A DNA stretch of 59,170 nt from Rhodococcus sp. CH91 (GTDB lineage Bacteria > Actinomycetota > Actinomycetes > Mycobacteriales > Mycobacteriaceae): assembly GCF_022554085.1 (NCBI RefSeq), contig NZ_JAKFYR010000015.1, forward strand, positions 19,611 to 78,780. The letters run 5' to 3'. A program made the position numbers and the translations under genes. The notes beneath the pieces are model-generated. The model ran no database searches. It was not told where the DNA came from and was given only the letters and a program-made list of their open reading frames with translations. Numbering within the stretch: position 1 is the stretch's first letter; every line of letters begins with the position of its first letter. Positions 7,904-17,567 of this stretch are shown one piece after another.

Positions 7904-8590
7904 GAGTAGTGCAGTGCTCCAAGATCGGCCGAGAGGGATTCGGCCTCTGTGCGGGGCCGCGGGCGTTACCGAAGGGAAATCACTGTTCCTCGTCAGATCA
8001 CGATCGAGCGGCCTTGAGGTCACAACCAGATAACGTCGCAGGTGGGAGGCTTTTCAAGGCATCGTGCTCGAGGCCATTCCCACGCCTCGCATGTGGCCCA
8101 CGCCGCACAGAAGCTTCGATCGGACCATTTCGGACCGCTCGACAGCACGGCCCCGGGGGTCGAATCCACGGAATTCGATCTTCATCCACTCGACCTGCGA
8201 AAAGGGTGCGCGCCCGCCCCGTATCCGTTCAGCAGCAAGGGTTTTCGAAACCACCAGACTCCACCGTCCCCACCCCTCTCCGGCGCACCTGCCGGAGCGC
8301 CGACGGCGGCCGAGCCGGACCCCGTTCATCCGACACGGAACGGTCACGGTAGTCGCCTCCCGCACCCCTGTCGTGATCTCTTCGTGTCCGAGGACACAGG
8401 GGCAGTTCTGCTTCACCCACGACGCCAGTGGGTAAGTGGGACAAGCTTCCTGGCATTCACACCTGTCTCAGCCGCAGACCCCGACGACACGGGCACCGGC
8501 ATTCACAGCCACCACAGAGTTCGACAACTGTTTCCCCAACCCCACCGGTGAGGAAGGATCGACGCACCACCGCGTTCGAGAGGAGACCTC
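7904..8590. other. Gene-free divergent region between GH19 and flavoenzyme genes
   Basis: About 690 bp lies between two divergent genes with no convincing coding frame. On the minus strand the GH19 leader contains a 6-bp stem, GGCCGA/TCGGCC, at about 7925-7945. The plus side ends with a GAGGAGA site for the GTG at 8591. It is long for a promoter region and may hold an untranslated leader for the wall hydrolase. I recognise no defined riboswitch or tRNA in it. Confidence 0.4.
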
Positions 8591-9907
8591 GTGACCGACA
8601 CCACCACACCCGCATCCGCCGACCCCGGCCGTGACCGCCAATCCGTCGTCTACCGCGACGGTGCGCTGGGCCGCCGTCCCGCCGTACCTACCGCGTTCGG
8701 CGACCTCGAACGTGCCGCGCGGCGCGCCAGCTCGAAACGGGCGTGGGCATATGTCGCGGGCGGGGCCGGTGAGGGACGCACGATGCGCAACAACCGGCGC
8801 GCGTTCGACCGGTGGGCGATCGTTCCTCGCATGGCCCACGGCATCACCGAACGGGATCGCAGCACGACGGTCGCAGGCACGCACTTGTCGTCGCCGCTGC
8901 TGCTCGCCCCGATCGGCGCGGGCGCGTTGATGGCGCCGGACAGCGACCTGGCCATAGCGCGGGCAGCCGCGGCGACGGGCGTGCCGTACATCTTCTCCAA
9001 TCAGGGCTGCAATCCGATGGAGGACTGTGCCGCTGCGATGGGTACGGGCGCGCGCTGGTTCCAGTTGTACTGGAGTTCCGACGAGGATCTCGTCGACAGT
9101 CTGTTGCAGCGAGCCGAGGCGATCGGTGCGGGAGCCGTCGTCGTCACCCTCGACACGACGATGCTGGGGTGGCGTCCGCAGGATCTGAACCTCGGATCGT
9201 TGCCGTTCGCCCGTGGCGAGGGCATCGCCCAGTACACCTCGGATCGACATTTCCGTGACATCGTCCGCCGGCGCACAGACGCGGCCCGGGACCACCCCAC
9301 GGAGCGGCCCGACATGACGCTGGGCGCGATTCGCACGCTGATCTCGATGACCCGTAACCATCCCGGTAGGTTCCTCGACAACCTGCGCTCGCCGGTGCCC
9401 CGCGCCGCCGCGGAGACCTTCCTGGATATCTACTCCAACCCGGGGCTGAGCTGGAATCACCTCGCGACATTGCGGGAGCGCACCCGGCTGCCGATCGTGC
9501 TCAAGGGGATCCTGCATCCCGAGGACGCACACCGGGCCGTCGAGCTCGGTGTCGATGCGATCGTGGTGTCGAATCACGGAGGACGCCAGATCGACGGATC
9601 GATCGCGTCACTCGATGCGCTGACCGAGATCCGCGCTGCGATCGGCCCGAATCCGACGATCCTGCTCGACAGTGGGATCCGAAGCGGATCCGACATGTTC
9701 GTCGCGCTCGCTCTCGGAGCCGATGCGGTGCTGCTGGGGCGGCCCTATATGTACGGGCTGGCGGTCGCAGGGCAGCGTGGGGTCGAAGAGGTGATCCGCA
9801 ACATGCTCGCAGAGTTCGACCTCACGATGGCGCTGGCGGGTGCCCGGTCGATCGCCGACATCGACGAACGGTTCGTCCGTCCCGACCCGTCGTTCCGGGA
9901 GTCCTGA
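8591..9907 (+). CDS. FMN-dependent alpha-hydroxy-acid oxidase, lactate 2-monooxygenase-like
   Basis: A 438-residue member of the lactate oxidase/glycolate oxidase superfamily. Visible landmarks are YVAGGAGEGRTMRNN, LLLAPIGAGALMAPD, the substrate loop TLDTTMLGWRPQDL (very like mycobacterial lactate 2-monooxygenase), PIVLKGILHPEDA with the FMN-contacting Lys, and the catalytic SNHGGRQIDG and DSGIRSGSD motifs. It most likely oxidises L-lactate or a related 2-hydroxy acid in the cytoplasm. GAGGAG precedes the GTG start. kdpE begins 57 bp downstream and may be read from the same transcript. Confidence 0.85.
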   Translation: MTDTTTPASADPGRDRQSVVYRDGALGRRPAVPTAFGDLERAARRASSKRAWAYVAGGAGEGRTMRNNRRAFDRWAIVPRMAHGITERDRSTTVAGTHLSSPLLLAPIGAGALMAPDSDLAIARAAAATGVPYIFSNQGCNPMEDCAAAMGTGARWFQLYWSSDEDLVDSLLQRAEAIGAGAVVVTLDTTMLGWRPQDLNLGSLPFARGEGIAQYTSDRHFRDIVRRRTDAARDHPTERPDMTLGAIRTLISMTRNHPGRFLDNLRSPVPRAAAETFLDIYSNPGLSWNHLATLRERTRLPIVLKGILHPEDAHRAVELGVDAIVVSNHGGRQIDGSIASLDALTEIRAAIGPNPTILLDSGIRSGSDMFVALALGADAVLLGRPYMYGLAVAGQRGVEEVIRNMLAEFDLTMALAGARSIADIDERFVRPDPSFRES

Positions 9908-9963
9908 GGTAGGAGTACAACCGTGAGGTCCGACCTCGCCATCACACCGCAGGAGACCACCCG

Positions 9964-10640
<677 letters not shown>

Positions 10641-10641
<1 letters not shown>

Positions 10642-10659
10642 GTACTCCGTCGGAGTACC
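10641..10659 (+). terminator. Hairpin after kdpE
   Basis: GGTACTCCG and CGGAGTACC form a perfect 9-bp inverted repeat around a single central T, starting at the last base of the kdpE stop codon. It lies between convergent genes and lacks a U-tract, so a hairpin terminator of the actinobacterial kind is likely. Confidence 0.55.
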
Positions 10660-10702
10660 GGGTCTCAGCGCGAGCGACTCGGCCGGGTTCGGTGAGGCGG
10701 GC

Positions 10703-11584
10703 TCAGACGAGCGACAACCGCTCGGCGCAGGCGGCCATTTCGTCGATGACATCATCGAGGTCGGCGGCGTGCCGGGAAGCCGACAACAGGATGTGCTCGG
10801 ATCCGAGCGAGTGGGCCCACTCGATCTTCGACTCGTCCATCCGCGGCAGGACGTGCCCGAGGACCAGTGCGACCTCGGACGGATCGCGGCCGGCCTCCGT
10901 CGCCGCGGCTCGCATGGTGTCCACGGTTTCCGCCAACTCCTCCCCCACGAGCCCGAGCGGCTGGAACCCGTCGCCGAACCGTCCGGCACGCCGGGCCGCT
11001 GCGGCGCTGTGCCCGCCGATGTAGAGCGGCACCCGGTCGTCCCGGTACGGCTTCGGGAACGAGTAGGCCCCGGTGAAGGAGTGGAACTCCCCGGCGAAGT
11101 CGACACCCTCGCTGCCGCCCGCCCACAATGCACGCATCACCGCGATCGCTTCGTCGGTGGCCCTGCCGCGGCGCCCGAAGTCGCCTCCGCAGGCTTCGAT
11201 CTCCTCCCGCATCCACCCGACCCCGAGACATATTCTGGTGCGGCCCTGGGAAAGCCGGTCGAGCGTGGCCAGACGTTTCGCCAGCACGACGGGATTGTGG
11301 TTCGGCGCGACCAGCACTCCCGTCGCCAGGCCGAGGCGAGTCGTCGCACCTGCGACGAACGAGAGCAACTCGAGGGGGTCGGGCAGGGGGCAGTCGTCGG
11401 GCAGATGCGACTTGCCCGAGGCCGAGTAGGGATACCTGCTGTCGGTATTCGCGATCACCACCGCGTGCTCGACAGCCGAGATCTCGTCGAACCCGAGGTC
11501 CTCCGCTGCACGAGCGAACTTCAACACCGCCTCCGGATCCCCTGCCATCCCCAGTTCGACGGGCATCACAACACCGAGCTTCAC
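10703..11584 (-). CDS. LLM-class F420-dependent oxidoreductase
   Basis: A 293-residue luciferase-like TIM-barrel protein. It starts VKLGVVMPVELG and contains FDEISAVEHAVV, the family segment TRICLGVGWMREEIEACGGDFGRRG, and VPLYIGGHSAAAARRAGRFGDGFQPLG. Actinobacterial members of this TIGR03619-like group use F420 in redox reactions on mostly unknown substrates. The GTG at 11584 is chosen for its strong GGAAAGGGGAG site; an in-frame start at 11632 lies upstream of that site. Confidence 0.85.
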   Translation of the reverse strand: MKLGVVMPVELGMAGDPEAVLKFARAAEDLGFDEISAVEHAVVIANTDSRYPYSASGKSHLPDDCPLPDPLELLSFVAGATTRLGLATGVLVAPNHNPVVLAKRLATLDRLSQGRTRICLGVGWMREEIEACGGDFGRRGRATDEAIAVMRALWAGGSEGVDFAGEFHSFTGAYSFPKPYRDDRVPLYIGGHSAAAARRAGRFGDGFQPLGLVGEELAETVDTMRAAATEAGRDPSEVALVLGHVLPRMDESKIEWAHSLGSEHILLSASRHAADLDDVIDEMAACAERLSLV

Positions 11585-11751
11585 AGTCGACTCCCCTTTC
11601 CGTGGCCTCACCGTCTGCCAGGCCGTGGTCACCCCTCAGCTTGAACCAGGACGCACGCAGTGAGCAGGACGATCCCTCTCAGTGGCACCACCGATGTCGA
11701 TGAGCAGAGGTTCTCGGTCCTGCGGGCCGTCTACGCACTACAGTTCCGTGC

Positions 11752-12168
11752 ATGAGCACCGATACGAGCGCTGCCGGCACTCGGAGCCGCCATGTCGGTC
11801 GGGTCATCCACTGCCCACCGGCGCGGGTGTACGACTTCGTTGCCGACCCCGAGAACCTACCCGAGTGGGCGGGAGGGTTGGCGCAGAGCATGGTCGAGCG
11901 CGAGGGCGACGTCGTCCTGGCGGATTCCCCGATGGGTCGGGTACGTGTGCGGTTCACGCCCCGCAACGATCTGGGCGTGCTCGATCACGACGTCACCCTG
12001 CCGTCCGGCGAGACGGTGAACAATCCTGTCCGGGTCCTCGCGCATCCGGACGGCGCCGAGATCGTGTTCACCATCCGGCAGATCGGCTTGTCCGACGAAG
12101 AATTCGATCGCGACACCCAGATGGTCATCCAGGATCTCGAACGACTCCGAACGCTCCTCGAGTCCTGA
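11752..12168 (+). CDS. SRPBCC (START/Bet v1-fold) family protein
   Basis: A 138-residue protein with the polyketide-cyclase/dehydrase-like SRPBCC pattern. The strand-helix start HVGRVIHCPPARVYDFVADPENLPEWAGG is followed by a central beta sheet and a long C-terminal helix (TQMVIQDLERLRTLLES). The fold binds hydrophobic ligands; no specific substrate is evident. It lies between the divergent LLM oxidoreductase and the convergent TetR regulator and appears to be a single-gene unit. Confidence 0.75.
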   Translation: MSTDTSAAGTRSRHVGRVIHCPPARVYDFVADPENLPEWAGGLAQSMVEREGDVVLADSPMGRVRVRFTPRNDLGVLDHDVTLPSGETVNNPVRVLAHPDGAEIVFTIRQIGLSDEEFDRDTQMVIQDLERLRTLLES

Positions 12169-12219
12169 TGTGATGTTGCCGGGCGGACGAGAAAGCGTAC
12201 TGCGCAGCGGGTAATTCGT

Positions 12220-12780
12220 TCAGAATGCGGACAGACCGGCGATCGCAAAGTTGAGGAAAGCTTCGAAGGTCTTGTCGGGGTCGGCAGAGCCTCCCTGCTC
12301 GTTCAGCGCTCCGGTCGTCTCACCGAGGATGAAACCCGACAAGAGGGCGAAAAGAGTTTTGCGGGCGTAGACCTGCGCCTTCTCGTCGACGCCGGCGTCG
12401 GCGAGAATTCGGTCGAGCGCCGTCCAGATGAGATGGTCGTTGCCGGTCACCTCCGGATGCGACAGGGCGTAGAGCCACAGAGACGGATGGCGACGTGCGC
12501 TGACACGACACGCGAAGCCCAGGTCCCGAAGCTGCTCCGTCCACGGGGCGTCGTCATCCTCGGGCACGTCCAGGTGGGAGGCGACCAAGGCACACACCCG
12601 CCGGAGAAGTGCGGTCTTGTTGTCGACGTGGTGATAGAGCGACATCGGGTTGACGTCGAGTTCGACCGCGAGCTTCCGCATGGACAGACCGTCCACGCCG
12701 CCCACATCGATGAGGCGCAGGGCAGTCGAATAGATCTCTTCGGGAGTCAAGGGTGCACCCCGATGCGCGCTGGCAGCCAT
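12220..12780 (-). CDS. TetR/AcrR-family repressor adjacent to CYP102
   Basis: A 186-residue regulator. The N-terminal TetR helix-turn-helix reads LTPEEIYSTALRLIDVGGVDGLSMRKLAVELDVNPMSLYHHVDNKTALL, the standard pattern; here it is quoted in pieces: IYSTALRLIDVGG, LSMRKLAVELDV and MSLYHHVDNK. The C-terminal half is TetR_C-like, with FALLSGFILGETTG. The ATG at 12780 is chosen because two palindromes overlap or follow it upstream; a longer in-frame read-through shadows the P450 gene. It is divergent from the P450-reductase fusion and most likely represses both, released by a P450 substrate or fatty-acid-like ligand. Confidence 0.85.
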   Translation of the reverse strand: MAASAHRGAPLTPEEIYSTALRLIDVGGVDGLSMRKLAVELDVNPMSLYHHVDNKTALLRRVCALVASHLDVPEDDDAPWTEQLRDLGFACRVSARRHPSLWLYALSHPEVTGNDHLIWTALDRILADAGVDEKAQVYARKTLFALLSGFILGETTGALNEQGGSADPDKTFEAFLNFAIAGLSAF

Positions 12781-12815
12781 ACGCCGTATGCTAGCGATCG
12801 CCATACAGCGTATGG
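12778..12815. promoter_or_regulatory. Two palindromic TetR operators
   Basis: Two copies of CATACnnnGTATG lie 23 bp apart between the divergent TetR and P450 genes. The first is CATACGCCGTATG (12778-12790), whose CAT is the start codon complement of the TetR gene. The second is CCATACAGCGTATGG (12801-12815). Their sequence identity, symmetry and position indicate an autoregulated operator that also controls the P450. Binding itself is inferred. Confidence 0.75.
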
Positions 12816-12861
12816 CTGGTGGTGGTGAACGACCGCCGGCCCGGGTCCGAAGGAGTTCCTT

Positions 12862-15800
12862 GTGTCCGCGTCTCGCTCCATCCCCATCGTGCGAGGAATA
12901 CCCATCCTCGGCAACGCGCTCCAGCTGTCCGGCGACGTTCCCACCGATTTCCTGGTAGACGCCGCCCGCGAACATCCCGACGGCATCTACCAGGTGGACA
13001 TCCTCGGCCACCGGGCAGTGTTCGTCTACGACCCCGACCTCGTCGCCGAGGTCTGCGACGAGACACGGTTCTACAAGAGCATCGCCCCGCCGCTCTCGCT
13101 CGTGCGCGACTTCGCCGGCGACGGGTTGTTCACCGCACGCGGCAGCGAGCCGGTGTGGGGTCGGGCACACCGCATTTTGATGCCCGCCTTCGGCCAACGG
13201 TCCATGAAGGCCTACTTCCCGCAGATGCTCGAGGTCGCCGAAGACCTGATCGCATCCTGGGCCCGGAGACAGCGCGAAGACCTGACCGTCGCCGACGACA
13301 TGACTCGCCTGACCCTGGACACCATCGCCCTCACGGGCTTCGGCTACCGATTCGATTCGTTCTCCTCTCCGGACCTTCATCCGTTCCTCACAGCGATGAG
13401 CAACGCTCTGACCGAGGCCATGATCCGCGCCCGGCAACCGCAACTGGTGACCAGAATGCGCACGAAACGCGACGAGGCATACCGGGCCGACATCCGTGTC
13501 ATGCAGGAATTGGTGGACGAGGTCGTCCGCCGCCGCCGCGGACGCGACCACGAGAGCGGGACCGACCTCCTCGGATTGATGCTCGACGCTACCGACCCGC
13601 GCACAGGACACGCGTTGTCCGACGAGAACATCCGCAATCAGGTGCTGACATTCCTGATCGCGGGGCACGAGACGACCAGCGGGTTGCTCTCCTTCGCCCT
13701 GTACAACCTGCTGCGCAACCCGCATGTACTCGCCCAGGCGTACCGCGAGGTCGACCGGCTGCTTCCCGCCGGCACCGTGCCCACCTACGAGATGATCATG
13801 AAGCTGGACGTGATCCCCCGGGTGCTGGAGGAAACGCTACGGATCTGGTCCCCCATCCCCGGCATCATTCTCAAGCCGTTCGCCGACACCGAGATCGGTC
13901 GTCATCCGGTATGCAAAGGTCAGCAGGTCTTCGTGTTACTACCGGCCCTGCACCGCCACCCGAAGGCCTGGGACAGACCTGACGATTTCGACATCGACAG
14001 ATGGCTCCCGGAAAACAGGACCACGCACCATCCCGCCGGCTACAAACCGTTCGGGAACGGCGAACGCGCCTGCATCGGACGCCAATTCGCTCTCACCGAG
14101 GCCAAACTCGCTCTCGCGCTGATCCTTCGGCAATTCGCAATCAGCGACCCACATGCCTACCGAATGAGGGTCAAGCAGACCCTCACCCTCAAGCCGGACG
14201 GTTTCACCGTCCGCGTCCGGAAACGCCAGGCTCACGAACGGGCCACCCACCACACGCCCGTCGCGATGGCAGCGACCCGTGAAGAAGAAGTCGACACGGT
14301 CTCCGCCGGTATCACCTTCACGATCGCGTACGGTTCCAACCTCGGCACCTGCGCCGACATCGCCGAACGACTCGCCGAGCGCGCAAGCAGGTCCGGTTTC
14401 GACGTCCGCCTGGTCACTCTCGACGAACTCGCTGCCGACCCGCCCGGTCAGGGGATCCTCGCCGTGATCACCGCAAGCTACAACGGTCGGGCACCCGACA
14501 ACGCCCAGTTCTTCGATGCCTGCAGCGAATTCCCGCCTCTGCACGGCGTACGACTCGCGCTCCTCGGTTGCGGCGACACCCAGTGGCCCACCTACCAGGC
14601 CTTCCCTCGACGGGCATTCGCCACATTGACCGCCGCGGGAGCCACACCCCTGATCGAGCGAGGCGAGGCCGACGCGGCCGGAGACTTCGACGGCGATGTC
14701 AGCGCGTGGACCACCGCGCTGTGGGCAACTCTGTCCGCCGAGTACGGGACCGCCGCAGTGACGGGCGGTAACCGCTACCGAGTGGAGATTCTCACCGAGG
14801 CCGACACGCGCCCCGAGGTGATCTCCGCGGCAGCCGTCCCGCTCACCGTGGTCGAGAACCGGGAACTCACCGGTGACCCCTCCGGACTCTGGGACTTCTC
14901 GCAGGAGATGCCCCGCCCCGGGGTGCGTTCGATCGTGGCCGCGCTTCCCGAGGGTGTCTCCTATGCCGCCGGTGATCACCTCGCCGTCTTCGCCAGGAAC
15001 GACCCCGAGCACGTGCGGCGGGCGCTGCACCTTCTGCGCGTCCCCCACGACCAGGTCGTGCGGTTACGCGCTCGCGGAGCCACCCACCTGCCGGTCGGCA
15101 CACCGGTTACGGCAGGCCTGCTGTTGACCGACTTCGTCGAACTCCAGGAACCTGCCACCCGGTCCGACCTCGAGACGCTGACCGCATATACCTCGTGCCC
15201 GGACACTCGCGACCGACTGACGGCGCTCGGCCATGCCTACAGCGAGGAGATTCGCGCCAAGCACGTGTGCGTGACGGATCTACTCGCACGGTTTCCCGCG
15301 ATCACGCTGCCGTTGGCAGTCTTTCTCGAGACCGTCGGACCGATTCGCCCGCGCTACTACTCGATCTCGTCCTCACCGCTGGCCACACCCGGCCATATCA
15401 GGCTCACCGTCGGACTCGTGCAAGGTCCCTCCTGGTCGGGCGGGGGCCGGTACCGGGGCATGTGCTCGACCTATCTCGCCGATCTGGCACCGGGCGAGGT
15501 CTTCTACGGTCAGGTCCGCACTCCCACACCATCGTTCCGTTTACCTGCCGATCCGACCGTCCCGGTGATACTCATCGGACCCGGAACCGGCATCGCACCC
15601 TTGATGGGATTCCTGGAGGAGCGTGCCCGCACGGAGTCGACAGGACAGGTCGAATTGTTCACCGGTTGCCGTCACCCGGAACACGACCGGCTCTACGGCG
15701 ACGACCTGGACCGCTGGCACGAAGCCGGATCGGTGCGAGTGCACACCGCCTACTCCGCGTTGCCCGATCACCCCATCCGTTACGTCCAGCACGCTCTGGT

Positions 15801-15996
15801 CGCCCAGGCTGATCGAATCCGGGAACTGCTCGAGCAAGGAGCGCACATCTACGTCTGCGGAGACGGGTTGCACATGGCACCGGCCGTCCGACACGCACTG
15901 GCGCAGATCTGTACCGAGCGGACCGGCGACGACGGCGAGATCCGAGTGCGCCATCTCGAGGCCGAAGGCCGATACCACCAGGACATCTTCGCCTGA
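12862..15996 (+). CDS. Self-sufficient cytochrome P450-NADPH reductase fusion (CYP102/P450 BM3 type)
   Basis: A 1044-residue fusion. The heme domain (about 1-455) has VRDFAGDGLF with Phe84 at the position of the BM3 active-site Phe, AGHETTS (267-273, I helix), ExxR at 324-327 and the heme loop FGNGERACIG with ligand Cys404. A flavodoxin/FMN domain follows (from ITFTIAYGSNLGT), then a FAD/NADPH ferredoxin-reductase-like domain with RPRYYSISSSP, GPGTGIAPLMGF and YVCGDG. Members hydroxylate medium- or long-chain fatty acids or similar lipids in the cytoplasm without separate redox partners. AAGGAG precedes the GTG start. Two palindromes and a divergent TetR gene indicate substrate-inducible expression. 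The exact substrate is unknown. Confidence 0.95.
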   Translation: MSASRSIPIVRGIPILGNALQLSGDVPTDFLVDAAREHPDGIYQVDILGHRAVFVYDPDLVAEVCDETRFYKSIAPPLSLVRDFAGDGLFTARGSEPVWGRAHRILMPAFGQRSMKAYFPQMLEVAEDLIASWARRQREDLTVADDMTRLTLDTIALTGFGYRFDSFSSPDLHPFLTAMSNALTEAMIRARQPQLVTRMRTKRDEAYRADIRVMQELVDEVVRRRRGRDHESGTDLLGLMLDATDPRTGHALSDENIRNQVLTFLIAGHETTSGLLSFALYNLLRNPHVLAQAYREVDRLLPAGTVPTYEMIMKLDVIPRVLEETLRIWSPIPGIILKPFADTEIGRHPVCKGQQVFVLLPALHRHPKAWDRPDDFDIDRWLPENRTTHHPAGYKPFGNGERACIGRQFALTEAKLALALILRQFAISDPHAYRMRVKQTLTLKPDGFTVRVRKRQAHERATHHTPVAMAATREEEVDTVSAGITFTIAYGSNLGTCADIAERLAERASRSGFDVRLVTLDELAADPPGQGILAVITASYNGRAPDNAQFFDACSEFPPLHGVRLALLGCGDTQWPTYQAFPRRAFATLTAAGATPLIERGEADAAGDFDGDVSAWTTALWATLSAEYGTAAVTGGNRYRVEILTEADTRPEVISAAAVPLTVVENRELTGDPSGLWDFSQEMPRPGVRSIVAALPEGVSYAAGDHLAVFARNDPEHVRRALHLLRVPHDQVVRLRARGATHLPVGTPVTAGLLLTDFVELQEPATRSDLETLTAYTSCPDTRDRLTALGHAYSEEIRAKHVCVTDLLARFPAITLPLAVFLETVGPIRPRYYSISSSPLATPGHIRLTVGLVQGPSWSGGGRYRGMCSTYLADLAPGEVFYGQVRTPTPSFRLPADPTVPVILIGPGTGIAPLMGFLEERARTESTGQVELFTGCRHPEHDRLYGDDLDRWHEAGSVRVHTAYSALPDHPIRYVQHALVAQADRIRELLEQGAHIYVCGDGLHMAPAVRHALAQICTERTGDDGEIRVRHLEAEGRYHQDIFA

Positions 15997-16147
15997 CACG
16001 TACCACCTCGCGGTGCGCTGAGGATGCGCCGGCCCGAGCTCGCACGCGGACCACGGATCACGAATCGATCGACTCCGTCTCTTCCTCGTCGGCCGGGCAG
16101 TTAACATCCGAACAACGCCACTCGACGACGAAGATCGAGGATTCCGC

Positions 16148-16945
16148 ATGGATATTCGACCTCGTGCTCGACACCTCACCGTGATCGTCTCCGCGACAGT
16201 CCTCGGATCGCTCGTCGCTCCCGCGTCCGCAGCCGGCGAGGGCGTTTCCGATTCGATCGAAGGCCCGGCGCATCCTGTAGGCGCGGGCAGCGCCCGGACG
16301 TACGTCACTGTGGACGCCGACGGCACGCCCGCCGCCATCGGGGTGCGGCTCGACGCGGCCGCACTCGACGGACTGCCCGAGGCTGTGCTGCCGATCACCG
16401 AGGCCTACCTGCTCGACCTGCCCGAGGAGGCGGATGCCACCGCGTTCGATCACGTGACGGTCGACTGGAATTCGCGCGGTCACAATCCCGAGCACGGTTT
16501 CGACGTGCCGCACTTCGATGTGCATTTCTATCTGCTGGACAGGACCACCGTGGAGTCGATCCACCCGTTCGCGCCCGGCTATCTCGAGGCCGCCTCCCAC
16601 CTGCCGGCCCCACGCTATCTGCCCGAGGGGTACGCACCGTCCGGTGAACCGGTGACATCGACCGTCGCCGGCATGGGCCTGCACTGGCTGGACACCGCCG
16701 AGACGGAGCACCACCTCACCGAGACCGTGGTCTACGGCACCTGGGACGGGCAGCAGGCATTCGTCGAACCCATGATGAGCCGGGACTGGCTCGCGTCCCG
16801 GCCCACGCTCCGAGAGCCACTTCCCCGGCCCGAGGCGTATCAGCGCGCGGGTCTTCACCCGACCACCTACTCCGTGCGGTGGGACGAGCCGACGCAGACG
16901 TACACGATCGAACTCGGCGGGCTGACGATGCGCGAGGCCTCGTAG
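16148..16945 (+). CDS. Secreted DUF5602/TTHB210-like protein
   Basis: A 265-residue exported protein. A signal peptide (HLTVIVSATVLGSLVAP, cleavage near ASA-AGEG) leads to a mature part resembling DUF5602/TTHB210-like proteins: VGAGSARTYVTVDADGTPAAIGV, then FDVPHFDVHFYLLDR with a His/Asp cluster, and GMGLHWLD. The histidines suggest a metal site but no function is established. Nothing in the neighbourhood (P450 upstream, NIPSNAP convergent downstream) gives it a clear role. Confidence 0.65.
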   Translation: MDIRPRARHLTVIVSATVLGSLVAPASAAGEGVSDSIEGPAHPVGAGSARTYVTVDADGTPAAIGVRLDAAALDGLPEAVLPITEAYLLDLPEEADATAFDHVTVDWNSRGHNPEHGFDVPHFDVHFYLLDRTTVESIHPFAPGYLEAASHLPAPRYLPEGYAPSGEPVTSTVAGMGLHWLDTAETEHHLTETVVYGTWDGQQAFVEPMMSRDWLASRPTLREPLPRPEAYQRAGLHPTTYSVRWDEPTQTYTIELGGLTMREAS

Positions 16946-17005
16946 GCATCGGCCGGCGAATCAAGCGCGGTCGGCATATACCGTCCGAGGTTCTTGCGGA
17001 ACACA

Positions 17006-17027
17006 TAGCCCGCCCCGGGGCGGGGCT
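17006..17027. terminator. GC-rich hairpin between convergent genes
   Basis: AGCCCGCCCCGGGGCGGGGCTT contains the 16-bp perfect palindrome CCCGCCCCGGGGCGGG and could pair in either direction. It lies in the 200-bp gap between the DUF5602-like gene and the convergent NIPSNAP gene. A bidirectional terminator is the simplest reading. I see no gene in the rest of the gap. Confidence 0.5.
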
Positions 17028-17143
17028 TCTCCCGCGCACATGGACCGTCCGATCGACTTCAGGACGACGTGTCGGCGATCGCTTCGGCAACGCTGGGGTA
17101 CAACGGGATCGGGTCGGTGTAACTCGTCTTCCTGCACAGACAT

Positions 17144-17461
17144 TCAAGGGAGTCTGCCCTCGAGGATCGGCCGCATGAAGGTGCGCTCGTAGCGGAGTAC
17201 ACAACCACTCCGATCACGGATTGCGTCGGCGGCTTCGAACTCCTCGTCGGAACCGAACAACGCCCGGTACCGCTCGTATTCGGCCAGGGACTCGAACGAG
17301 AAGAGAGCCAAGGCCCGATCGCTCGCGCCCTCACCGGGGAGGAAGTACCCGTGGTGGATACCGCCGTGTTTCTCGACGAGAGCGATCCATGCCCGAGCGA
17401 ACCGCTCGAACTCGTCCGTGTGCGCAGGGTCGATCGTGTACTCCACAACGCAGGTGATCAT
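17144..17461 (-). CDS. NIPSNAP family protein
   Basis: A 105-residue ferredoxin-fold protein of the NIPSNAP/dimeric alpha-beta-barrel group. It begins MITCVVEYTIDPAHTDEFERF and contains GGIHHGYFLPGEG, SFESLAEYERYRALFGSD and a final SCVLRYERTFMRP-type strand. The family has no settled biochemical role in bacteria. The ATG at 17461 is the first start giving the complete fold. Confidence 0.85.
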   Translation of the reverse strand: MITCVVEYTIDPAHTDEFERFARAWIALVEKHGGIHHGYFLPGEGASDRALALFSFESLAEYERYRALFGSDEEFEAADAIRDRSGCVLRYERTFMRPILEGRLP

Positions 17462-17567
17462 GACGCGAGAGTAGCCCTGGGACGGGTATTCGACCGGAGG
17501 ACGGAGGATTCGGCTGGAGGTCCGGCCTGGGTCGGTGTGCCGACGGGTTGCTCCGCGAGTACGGTTC

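Noticed and set aside
7904-8040. c-di-AMP (ydaO-type) riboswitch ahead of the GH19 gene
   Set aside because: Fragments such as GGTAACGCC and GCCGAATCC are suggestive, but I could not lay out the full conserved core, so it is not annotated.
8150-8185. tRNA-like T arm (GGTCGAATCC)
   Set aside because: The loop lacks the usual TTCGA pattern and no acceptor or anticodon arms can be paired around it.
12220-13725. 501-codon TetR frame
   Set aside because: The extension beyond 12780 is the antisense of the P450 gene; the repressor starts at the ATG that overlaps the first operator.
17059-17143. Possible coding remnant upstream of the NIPSNAP stop
   Set aside because: A minus-strand frame ends in LYPSVAEAIADTSS-like sequence, but no family is recognisable and the gap contains a terminator hairpin.
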